Source: Stackebrandtia endophytica
GTDB taxonomy: Bacteria > Actinomycetota > Actinomycetes > Mycobacteriales > Micromonosporaceae
DNA: 64,000 nucleotides
Direction: 5' to 3'
Assembly (NCBI RefSeq): GCF_006716355.1
Contig: NZ_VFOW01000001.1
Location: forward strand, 2,418,001-2,482,000
Shown here: positions 7,084-13,975 of the stretch, in pieces
Position numbering within the stretch: position 1 is the stretch's first letter
How the letters are laid out: each line of letters begins with the position of its first letter
Made by a program: the position numbers and the translations under genes
The notes under the pieces: model-generated
The model's database searches: none
What the model saw: only the letters and a program-made list of their open reading frames with translations
Told to the model about the DNA's origin: nothing

Positions 7084-8379
7084 TCAGGGGAACGGGTGCG
7101 GTTCGGAATTGAGTTGCTCGGCGACGACCGGGCGGCCGGATGGATCGACTTTCAGGCGCGGATGCCTCAGATGGCGGAGATCATGTCCACAATCGAGTGG
7201 GTATAGCTTCGGTGCGACCACCCGGTAGGCATGAAGGTCGAATGTCTCGGCCCCCTCCGGGGTCAAGTTGACCGCGTAGACCTCAGCGGCAATCTCTTCC
7301 CTCAAACGGTGGCTCACACGGCGAAGAATCGTCGCGGGCGGGCCAGCCAACTCAGCAGGGACAATGTCGTCCACAGGGAGAGTCGAGCGGCTCTCCAACA
7401 AAAAGTCCAAACCGATCTGACGGTCAGGATGCAGGTAGTACTGCATATGGCCATCGAAGTCGGTCACCTCATCCGGGCTCATCAATCTCGCATGGCCGGT
7501 GCCGACGATCTCCCGACAGTTGGAGTTCAACATCGACGCCTCCATCAGCGCCTTGTGCGCCGCTGCCGCCCGGGTCCGTCCGGCAGCGCCCCCCAGGCTG
7601 TACACCTGCCTACCGTTCAGGCGACTCCACACCACGGCCAGCACCACCGGAATTCGATGTATCCCGGTGAGATCGATAAGTCGGTATTCGACCTCGGCAG
7701 CCGTCACCTGGCGAGCAATCAACCTCCCCAATGGACTAGCATCGGACACTTCGAGGTGCGGCGGACGCAATCGGTGATGCCACAACATCATGATGGCGTC
7801 ACGTTCCAACAGCTCAAGCAATCCGGACAGGCACGCCGCCCAGGGCGTCGAGCCCGCTCCCGAACCATTGCTGGTCGACCGGTACCAGACCGGTTCCTCC
7901 CCACCATGATCGGTGTACAGGCAGTACTGTCGGGGCAACGCCACCTCCTCACCGGTCACCAGGTCGAAGCCGGCGACCCAGGACATCTCGTCATCCACGC
8001 CAGGCGGTCGCGCCAATCGGAATCCGTCGCCGGCGTATTGCTCCCTCGTGAACGTCGCCAAGGACTCCGGCGAAACATGGCGGCGGTCGCGTGCCTGCAG
8101 CGCCCGTCGCGTGGCAGTGAACGGGGACGGGTGTGCGTCGCCGTGGAGACACTGTCGTTCAAACGTCTCCATGACGGCGGCGATACGCGCCCGCGCAGGG
8201 TCCGTATCCGTCCCCCAACCACGATCGACCGCCGGATAGCCGCTCAGCGGTCGGTTGTCTCCCGAATCCGCGACGACTCGGTGCACCCTCGCCTCACCGG
8301 GCTGCGGCAGCATGATGTCGGCGGCACCGACGACACCAACGTGTCGTCCGACCAATACCTCCGGCATGAAGCCCGCCAT
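7084..8379 (-). CDS. YcaO-domain azoline cyclodehydratase (SagD-like)
   Basis: 431 residues. ATP-dependent enzyme that turns Cys, Ser and Thr of the precursor into azolines. The nucleotide-binding region is recognisable (SGAGSTPWAACLSGLLELL followed by ERDAI), with other YcaO acidic motifs such as RIAAVMETFER. It ends EPHPFP, matching the proline-rich C-terminus that defines peptide-modifying YcaO proteins. Start ATG shares its A with the stop of the upstream E1-like gene (TGATG at 8377-8381), so the two subunits are coupled, as expected for partners that form one cyclodehydratase complex. Confidence 0.95.
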   Translation of the reverse strand: MAGFMPEVLVGRHVGVVGAADIMLPQPGEARVHRVVADSGDNRPLSGYPAVDRGWGTDTDPARARIAAVMETFERQCLHGDAHPSPFTATRRALQARDRRHVSPESLATFTREQYAGDGFRLARPPGVDDEMSWVAGFDLVTGEEVALPRQYCLYTDHGGEEPVWYRSTSNGSGAGSTPWAACLSGLLELLERDAIMMLWHHRLRPPHLEVSDASPLGRLIARQVTAAEVEYRLIDLTGIHRIPVVLAVVWSRLNGRQVYSLGGAAGRTRAAAAHKALMEASMLNSNCREIVGTGHARLMSPDEVTDFDGHMQYYLHPDRQIGLDFLLESRSTLPVDDIVPAELAGPPATILRRVSHRLREEIAAEVYAVNLTPEGAETFDLHAYRVVAPKLYPLDCGHDLRHLRHPRLKVDPSGRPVVAEQLNSEPHPFP

Positions 8380-9329
8380 CAGCCGACCTCGATGTCAAAG
8401 TAGGCGGCCCACGGCGCCGGACGAGTGATTCTGGCCGCCGGGCGGCAGGCACCGCATCGAGGCACCCTAAGGACGTACTCCTTCTCCACTGAGAGTCCCT
8501 CCTGAAGAGTGACCGTCTGGACTGCTCCGGGAATGTTCGGATGACGATGGTCAACCCACAGTTGGAGCTGAATCATGGCGATGGCGGCCAAGGTCTGGGT
8601 AAACGGCTTGGTGGTCAACCGAAAGGGCGTGACCTGTGCCAGTTTCAGGGACTCCTCCCCCAGCGAACCGCGTGACGCACGTCGACGGCGATAGCACTCG
8701 TAGCAGGGGGTATGCGGTGGATGAACATACGGCCCCACCACCGCCACCTGGCCGTCGTAGCCACTGATCGGCAGCCACGGGCGGCGTCCAAGGTAGGCCG
8801 TCTCGTTCCAAGCCGCCACCTCCGGGGCATTCGGCTCGGCTATCCAGGCGACCACTACGGCATCATCGTCGGGATCGAGCGCCCTCCAATTCGCCCCAGT
8901 CACGTCCCAGTCCACAGGGGCGACCGCCTGCATCGCCGCGATCTCGTCAGTCGCTCCAACCACTCGGATCTTCGAGGGGACCGGGAACGACGATTCCAAC
9001 GGTGGACTCGGCAGCACATTGGGCAACCGTTCGTCCGCGGCATCCAGGTCCGGCATCCCATGGTCCACCAGTCCTGCGAACCCGTCGTCAACCAAGCGTT
9101 GACACAACCTGACCAGCAGATCCACTCGGTGCGGCATACCCAGCCGGTCCGCCACGTCGGCGATGGTCCTCCGCCCGGTCAGCCAGGGCAGCAACACCGG
9201 CAGGACGCGGCTAGCGGTTCCCTCATATCGGATCACACTATCCACATCGGCCAAAGTGACCGCATCCTCGGCCTGGCTACACCGCAGCCAAGGTGTCTTC
9301 TGTACAACCGACTGCGCGGTACAGCCCAT
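8379..9329 (-). CDS. E1-like leader-peptide-binding partner protein (SagC/ocin-ThiF-like)
   Basis: 316 residues. The N-terminal ~90 residues (VIRYEGTASRVLPVLLPWL) look like the winged-helix recognition element that binds leader peptides. The remainder is a divergent ThiF/E1-like fold with a zinc tetrad: C209 and C212 (CYEC) and C292 and C295 (CGAC). Such proteins present the precursor to the YcaO enzyme. ATG 9327-9329 is preceded by AGGAGGA at good spacing; the longer open frame to 9455 runs antisense-like into the hairpin and precursor end and is rejected. Directly follows the precursor gene. Confidence 0.92.
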   Translation of the reverse strand: MGCTAQSVVQKTPWLRCSQAEDAVTLADVDSVIRYEGTASRVLPVLLPWLTGRRTIADVADRLGMPHRVDLLVRLCQRLVDDGFAGLVDHGMPDLDAADERLPNVLPSPPLESSFPVPSKIRVVGATDEIAAMQAVAPVDWDVTGANWRALDPDDDAVVVAWIAEPNAPEVAAWNETAYLGRRPWLPISGYDGQVAVVGPYVHPPHTPCYECYRRRRASRGSLGEESLKLAQVTPFRLTTKPFTQTLAAIAMIQLQLWVDHRHPNIPGAVQTVTLQEGLSVEKEYVLRVPRCGACRPAARITRPAPWAAYFDIEVG

Positions 9330-9382
9330 GATCGATTCCTCCTGTTGATGCGGCGCGGCTATCAGGGTCTGTCGGAAGTGGA

Positions 9383-9415
9383 GGGGCGCCCGAGATTCGG
9401 GCACTCGAGCGCCCC
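9383..9415 (-). terminator. Intra-operon hairpin after the precursor gene
   Basis: GGGGCGC (9383-9389) pairs with GCGCCCC (9409-9415); an inner CCCGA/CGGG pairing can extend the fold. It lies 19 bases past the precursor stop and 54 bases before the next start. In streptolysin S operons a partial terminator after sagA lets the precursor message exceed that of the enzymes; the same role is inferred here. No T-tract is visible. Confidence 0.6.
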
Positions 9416-9433
9416 AGTGACTTCTTCCAGGTC

Positions 9434-9658
9434 TCAGGTGCAGACCGGAGTGCAACAGTTGCTACCGCAGCCACCACAGCTGCACGCGCCATTGCAATTG
9501 GGGGTGATAACGCCTTCGGAAGTGATAATCGTGCACTTGTTGGTGCCGTAGTCAGCCAAATGCGCACCACCGACACTGACGGTGGTCGCCGACAAATCGA
9601 ACACATCCAAGGCATCGAACTCATGGACGTCGACAGCCAGAGATTCCGTGCGAGACAT
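9434..9658 (-). CDS. Precursor peptide of a thiazole/oxazole-modified (SLS-like) RiPP
   Basis: 74 residues with strong AGGAGGA before ATG 9656-9658. The first ~31 residues form an acidic leader (FDALDVFDLSA) free of Cys and ending VSVGG, a plausible double-glycine cleavage site. The remaining 43 residues hold all eight Cys (42, 55, 59, 61, 64, 68, 69, 73) plus Ser, Thr and Gly, densest in NCNGACSCGGCGSNCC, a typical heterocyclised core. It heads the operon of modification, protease and export genes. Up to eight thiazoles plus some oxazoles are possible. The final structure and activity cannot be read from sequence; cytolysin-like or antibacterial activity is inferred from the cluster type. 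Confidence 0.93.
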   Translation of the reverse strand: MSRTESLAVDVHEFDALDVFDLSATTVSVGGAHLADYGTNKCTIITSEGVITPNCNGACSCGGCGSNCCTPVCT

Positions 9659-9727
9659 AGTTTCCTCCTGTTCGGTCGGATCCGCACCGACCCATCCGGA
9701 GTCTCACAGGATTTGAAACGGATTACC

Positions 9728-9733
9728 TATATA
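9728..9733 (-). promoter_or_regulatory. Possible -10 element for the azole-peptide operon
   Basis: TATATA stands out in an otherwise GC-rich leader, 70 bases before the precursor start on the minus strand, within TTTTATATAGG. No convincing -35 hexamer is seen, so this is tentative. Confidence 0.3.
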
Positions 9734-9837
9734 AAACCTTGAGGCAGGCTCAGCGGCTAGCTCTATCCTCCCCGGAACGCATCGCCCTGATATCGACACA
9801 CTTTTGCCTTGGACCCGTGATCGAGTCCAACATCGTT

Positions 9838-9954
9838 CTGCTTGGGCACGACAAGGCATCCGTACGCCTGGCGGCGTTGTACGCGCTGGACCGGTTAGGA
9901 CGCAACCACCCCGACCACCAGGAGGTGATCGACATCTGGTGCGCATACCTGCCG
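9838..9954 (+). pseudogene. Fragment of a pentapeptide-repeat-protein gene
   Basis: The + strand frame encodes LLGHDKASVRLAALYALD, then RLGRNHPDHQEVIDIWCAYLP, nearly identical to a conserved block in the repeat protein at 17.1-18.6 kb (QLGHEKASVRL through DIWCAYLR). The flanks show no matching upstream membrane part or downstream repeats, so this is an isolated remnant of a paralogue. It lies between the azole-peptide promoter and the next regulator gene, and apart from it 9760-9983 holds nothing I can name. Confidence 0.7.
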
Positions 9955-9983
9955 TCAGGATCGCGACCGGGCCGGCTTCGGAG

Positions 9984-10610
9984 TCAGCGGGGTGGTGGCA
10001 GCAGGCCTCTGGCCATCGCGGTGGTGACGGCGGCGGTTCGGTCGGATACGCCCAGCTTGGTGAAGATTCGGGTGACGTGGGTTTTCACGGTCGCCTCGGT
10101 TATGTACAGTTCGGCGCCGATCTGTGGATTCGACAGTCCGAGCGCCACCCGCCGCAGGACGTCCGACTCCCGTGGCGACAGACTCGGAATCTCACCTCGC
10201 AATTGGACGGTCATCGCAGTGACGGCCGCCTCGGTGAGGACGGTTTCGCCCCGGGCGACCCGACGCACTCCGTCGATCAGTTCGGTGCGGGCGGCGTCCT
10301 TCAACAGAAAACCCGATGCCCCCGCACGGATCGCGCGAACGATGTCGCCATCGGTGTCGTAGGTGGTGATGACGAGTACGGCCGCCGACCCATCGGCGAC
10401 GATGCGTGCCGTGGCATCGGCACCGTCCAGGACCGGCATTCGCAGGTCGAGGATCGCCACGTCCGGCCGCAACCGAGCGGCCATCAGGACCGCCTGTTCC
10501 CCGTCGCCGCATTCGCCGACGACCTCGATATCCGGTTCGCCGCACAACACCGCGCGCAGCCCCTCCCTGACGACGGGATGGTCGTCGGCGATGATCACCT
10601 CGATGGTCAT
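9984..10610 (-). CDS. NarL/FixJ-type response regulator
   Basis: 208 residues. Receiver domain (IIADDHPVVREGL, phosphoacceptor Asp in VAILDLRMP, conserved Lys in FLLKD) followed by a LuxR-type helix-turn-helix (LSPRESDVLRRVALGLSNPQI and EATVKTHVTRIFTKL). ATG 10608-10610 overlaps the stop of the upstream sensor kinase (ATGA), so the pair is coupled. It is the gene nearest to the azole-peptide operon and on the same strand, 325 bases upstream of the precursor start. Control of that operon is possible but unproven. Confidence 0.93.
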   Translation of the reverse strand: MTIEVIIADDHPVVREGLRAVLCGEPDIEVVGECGDGEQAVLMAARLRPDVAILDLRMPVLDGADATARIVADGSAAVLVITTYDTDGDIVRAIRAGASGFLLKDAARTELIDGVRRVARGETVLTEAAVTAMTVQLRGEIPSLSPRESDVLRRVALGLSNPQIGAELYITEATVKTHVTRIFTKLGVSDRTAAVTTAMARGLLPPPR

Positions 10611-11803
10611 CCGGGCCACCTCCCGGTGACGGTCGTCCCCTCACCGATCGCCGAATCGACGGTGAACCGCCCACCGGTCTCGACGACCCGGCGACGCATC
10701 CCGGCCAGGCCGTACCCGCCGCCGGTATCGCCGGGGTCGAATCCCCGACCGTCGTCACAGATCTCCACAATGGCTTCATCATCGGTAAAGCCTATGTGGA
10801 CGGTCACGGTTGCGGCGTGCGCGTGGGCGCGGGCGTTGACGGTCGCCTCCTGCACCAACCGCAGCACGGCGATCTCCTGTGCCGCAGACAGTGGCCGCAG
10901 GTCACCGGTCACCACGAAACCGAAGGTGGCCGAGGAATCCTCGTCACGTCGCTTCATCATGCGCCGCAACACATCCGACAACGAGCCTTCACGCAACTGG
11001 GTCGGGGTCAACGCGTGAACCAGGATTCGGGCCTCGTCAAGGTTCTCCCGCGCGATCTCGCCAGCTCGGCTGAGATGACGCCGGGCGCGGGCCTGGTCGG
11101 TGTCGAGATCCGACTCGGCGGAGTCGACCAGCATGGCCACCGCCGCGAATCCCTGGGCCAGGGTGTCGTGAATGTCCCTGGCCAACCGTTCCCGTTCGGC
11201 CACGGCTCCCGCCCGCCTTTCGGCCTCGGCCAACTCGGCCCGGGTGTTCGCCAGTTGAACAACCAGGTCGGCACGTCGGCGGCTCTGTTCGGCGATCCGA
11301 GTGATCCACAATCCGAGGGTGGCCGCGAACGCCAACGCCGCGACACTGATCGCGAGTACGGCGACGACCGCCATGGTGTCGAATCCCGCCGCCGCAACGG
11401 CCGCGATCCCGGTCGCCACCACGGTGACCGCGGTGGCGACGATGGCCTGCCGCTGTGGGAGCAGCATCCAGATATGCGGGTAGAGCACGAACAGCATGAT
11501 CGCGCCGATCGGGTTGACGGCGAACGGCGCGACGGTCAACGGCACCGCCAGGATCAGGTACCGCCGTCCGAGGCGTTGATCGTCGCGGCTGACGGCGCGG
11601 AATCCGAGGCATGAGTACCCGGCCGCCAACGCGATCAGGGAACCGACGGCGATCCAGAAACCCGGCCTCGCCGGATCGAGGTGGGCGATCATCAGAAACA
11701 CCGTGACGACCAGCAGGACCGCGAAGAGACCATGCCAGGCGAACCACTGTCGCTCCCAGACATCGGGTTCGGGTCCGGGCCGATCAGCCGTCTCACCAGT
11801 CAC
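10607..11803 (-). CDS. NarL-type sensor histidine kinase
   Basis: 398 residues, GTG start. About five to six membrane segments in residues 20-175, a coiled-coil linker, then a HisKA_3 dimerisation domain with the phosphorylated His in ERLARDIHDTLAQGF and an HATPase domain (QEATVNARAHA in place of the common N-box and CDDGRGFDPG). The stop overlaps the regulator start. The signal is not deducible: there is no large extracellular domain, so it may sense the membrane itself. Confidence 0.92.
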   Translation of the reverse strand: MTGETADRPGPEPDVWERQWFAWHGLFAVLLVVTVFLMIAHLDPARPGFWIAVGSLIALAAGYSCLGFRAVSRDDQRLGRRYLILAVPLTVAPFAVNPIGAIMLFVLYPHIWMLLPQRQAIVATAVTVVATGIAAVAAAGFDTMAVVAVLAISVAALAFAATLGLWITRIAEQSRRRADLVVQLANTRAELAEAERRAGAVAERERLARDIHDTLAQGFAAVAMLVDSAESDLDTDQARARRHLSRAGEIARENLDEARILVHALTPTQLREGSLSDVLRRMMKRRDEDSSATFGFVVTGDLRPLSAAQEIAVLRLVQEATVNARAHAHAATVTVHIGFTDDEAIVEICDDGRGFDPGDTGGGYGLAGMRRRVVETGGRFTVDSAIGEGTTVTGRWPG

Positions 11804-11914
11804 CCGGCCAGTGTCTCAACGTTCAGCCGAGTGCGGTATCCGACGACAGTCGGACACCCAAGACCTACCGTCGCCGTCTGGTGGTCGCGCCGGTATCCGA
11901 ACAGGATGTCGAGT

Positions 11915-12124
11915 ATGAGTTCCTCAGAGTCACGCGATCGACTGATCACCATGTCCATGACCATCGTGTCCATGATCTACGCCGGAATCCTGGGGGTCAT
12001 GGCCGCCATGTCGTGGCCCGGCGTCGCCGCCGTCGCCATCGGCGGCGGTTGCCTGGTGGGTATCGGGTGGGTGGTTGTCGCCGTCATGACCGACCGGTTC
12101 CCCGGCAAGCGGTCCGCCAAGTAG
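11915..12124 (+). CDS. Small two-helix membrane protein
   Basis: 69 residues starting MSSSESRDRL. Two hydrophobic helices (MTIVSMIYAGILGVMAAM and VAAVAIGGGCLVGIGWVVVAVM) separated by a short turn, with a basic C-terminus (FPGKRSAK). ATG 11915 is preceded by an AGGA; ATG 11906 in the same frame is an alternative. It stands alone on the + strand between two minus-strand two-component operons and may be a small membrane modulator of one of the kinases, which is speculation. Confidence 0.55.
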   Translation: MSSSESRDRLITMSMTIVSMIYAGILGVMAAMSWPGVAAVAIGGGCLVGIGWVVVAVMTDRFPGKRSAK

Positions 12125-12130
12125 CGGCGC

Positions 12131-12751
12131 TCAGATCAGCCCGGTCTCGCGCGCCACGTGAATGGCCCGCGCCCTACTGTCCACACCGAGCTTGGTGAAG
12201 ATGTGCACCAGGTGGCTCTTCACGGTGGCCTCGGTGACGACCAGGGCGCGGGCTATCTCCTTATTGGAGACTCCGGTTGCCAGGTGTCGCAACACGTCTA
12301 TCTCCCGGTCGGTCAATCGGGGCACCCGGTTGCGGATGCTGCTGACCACCCTGGTCGCCAGTTCCGGGGCCAGCACCAACTCTCCCCGGGAGGCGGCGCG
12401 GATCGCCTCGATGATCTGTTCGGGCGGCACGTCCTTCAGGAGGTAGCCGGCCGCACCGGCCTCGATCGCCCCCAACAGCTGGGCGTCCCGGTCGAAGGTG
12501 GTCAGGATCAGCACCGCGGGCGCCGGGTTCTCGGCGCGCAGCGCGGCGGTCGTGGCGACGCCGTCGATACCCGCGCCCAACCGCAGGTCGCACAACACCA
12601 CGTCGGGTCGCAGCCGAGCGCTCAAGGTCACCGCCTCCTCCCCGGTGGCGGCCTCACCGATCACGGTCACGTCGGCGGCGGACTCCAATACCGCGCGCAG
12701 ACCGGCACGGACCACGGGATGGTCATCGACGAGCAGAACCGATACCGGCAT
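12131..12751 (-). CDS. NarL/FixJ-type response regulator
   Basis: 206 residues. Receiver (LLVDDHPVVRAGL, Asp in VVLCDLRLG, Lys in YLLKD) plus C-terminal LuxR helix-turn-helix (LTDREIDVLRHLATGVSNKEI and EATVKSHLVHIFTKL). The start shares one base with the kinase stop (TGATG at 12749-12753). It is the last gene of an operon MMPL transporter - kinase - regulator, so feedback on the transporter is likely. Confidence 0.93.
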   Translation of the reverse strand: MPVSVLLVDDHPVVRAGLRAVLESAADVTVIGEAATGEEAVTLSARLRPDVVLCDLRLGAGIDGVATTAALRAENPAPAVLILTTFDRDAQLLGAIEAGAAGYLLKDVPPEQIIEAIRAASRGELVLAPELATRVVSSIRNRVPRLTDREIDVLRHLATGVSNKEIARALVVTEATVKSHLVHIFTKLGVDSRARAIHVARETGLI

Positions 12752-13962
12752 CAGTGTTCCTCACTGGTGGAATGGATGGGCAGATGAGCCGACAGCGCGG
12801 TGCCCTCACCCGGTTGGCTTTCGACCTCCAGTCCGCCACCGAGTTCCCGCAACCGGGCCCGCATGAAACGCAGTCCGTAGCTGGAATCCGGTGACGCCGG
12901 TGCCGCGTCCCAGGCGGTCGCGTCGAACCCCCGGCCGTCGTCGATGATGTCGAGCCGGACCGCGTCGTCGGCGTCGATCAGGCTGACCACGACCCGCTCG
13001 GCCCCCGAATGCAACCGGACGTTGGCCAGGGCCGACTGCGCCGTCCGCAGCAACGCGACCTCGACCCCGGTGGGCAGCACCGGGAGGCTCTCGTCGACGT
13101 GGACCTCGGTGGCGATCCCGGTCTGTTCCCGCAACCGGTCGAGCATCCGCGTCAACGCGGTGGCGAGGGCATCGTCCAATTCGGTGGGAGCCAGCGCGGT
13201 GACGATCCGGCGGACGTCACCGATCCCGTCCTGGGCAAGGGTTTCCACCTGATGGAGGGTGCGCTGCGCGGCCGGGTCCTCGGTGCGGTCGGCGGCGGCG
13301 TGCGCCAGCAACCGGATCGACGACAACGCCTGCGCGACCGTGTCGTGGATGTCGCGGGACAACCGGGTGCGTTCGGCGATGGCACCGGAGTGTCGTTGCG
13401 CCGAGGCGAGTTCGTCCTGAAGTTCGGCCATCTCCCGCTGCGTTCGGGTCAACGAGGACACCAGTTGTTCGCGCTCCTCGGCGTCGCGCAGCAGTTCCAG
13501 GTAGCCACGTGAGATACCGAAGGCGAAGACCCCGCCGATCAGCGGGCCGAGGATGCTCGCGTAGCTGGTTGTGCCGTAGTGCAGCAGCGGCGCGCCGACG
13601 ACGACGGCGAACACCGCCACCGAGAAACCGACCGCCCGCCAGCTCGACAACAGGTACCCGGCCAGCAGCCACAGCAGGAACGCCAGCCACATGAACTCCG
13701 CCGAGACCACGACCGCGGCCACCCATAGGACCCCGAACACCAACAGCCACACCGAGGCCGGTGGGCGCCGTCCAACCAGTCGCACCCCGGCGATGTACCA
13801 GGCCAGCAGCACCACGCCGGTGAACGCAGCGACGCCGACCGGAGTGCCCTGGGTGATGGCGCGAGCGGCGCCGGTGACGGCCAACGCCACCGCGATCACG
13901 TGCTGACCGATCCGCACGACCCGAACGATCGGTCGTGCGGCCGGTTCCGTCGGTCGAGTCAC
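12751..13962 (-). CDS. NarL-type sensor histidine kinase
   Basis: 403 residues. N-terminal half has about five membrane helices and no sizeable external domain. A coiled coil (EEREQLVSSLTRTQREMAEL) leads to HisKA_3 with His in RLSRDIHDTVAQALSSI and an HATPase domain with DIIDDGRGFD and YGLRFMRARL. Starts 13 bases after the MMPL gene and is coupled to its regulator, forming a three-gene operon. The family often senses envelope stress or membrane-active compounds. Confidence 0.92.
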   Translation of the reverse strand: MTRPTEPAARPIVRVVRIGQHVIAVALAVTGAARAITQGTPVGVAAFTGVVLLAWYIAGVRLVGRRPPASVWLLVFGVLWVAAVVVSAEFMWLAFLLWLLAGYLLSSWRAVGFSVAVFAVVVGAPLLHYGTTSYASILGPLIGGVFAFGISRGYLELLRDAEEREQLVSSLTRTQREMAELQDELASAQRHSGAIAERTRLSRDIHDTVAQALSSIRLLAHAAADRTEDPAAQRTLHQVETLAQDGIGDVRRIVTALAPTELDDALATALTRMLDRLREQTGIATEVHVDESLPVLPTGVEVALLRTAQSALANVRLHSGAERVVVSLIDADDAVRLDIIDDGRGFDATAWDAAPASPDSSYGLRFMRARLRELGGGLEVESQPGEGTALSAHLPIHSTSEEH

Positions 13963-13975
13963 CGGCGCCCCCCTT

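Noticed and set aside
7231-8403. 390-codon + strand frame opposite the YcaO gene
   Set aside because: Antisense shadow; the minus strand carries clear YcaO motifs.
9330-9455. Longer start of the E1-like protein
   Set aside because: It would run through the hairpin and into the precursor end; AGGAGGA at the shorter start is better.
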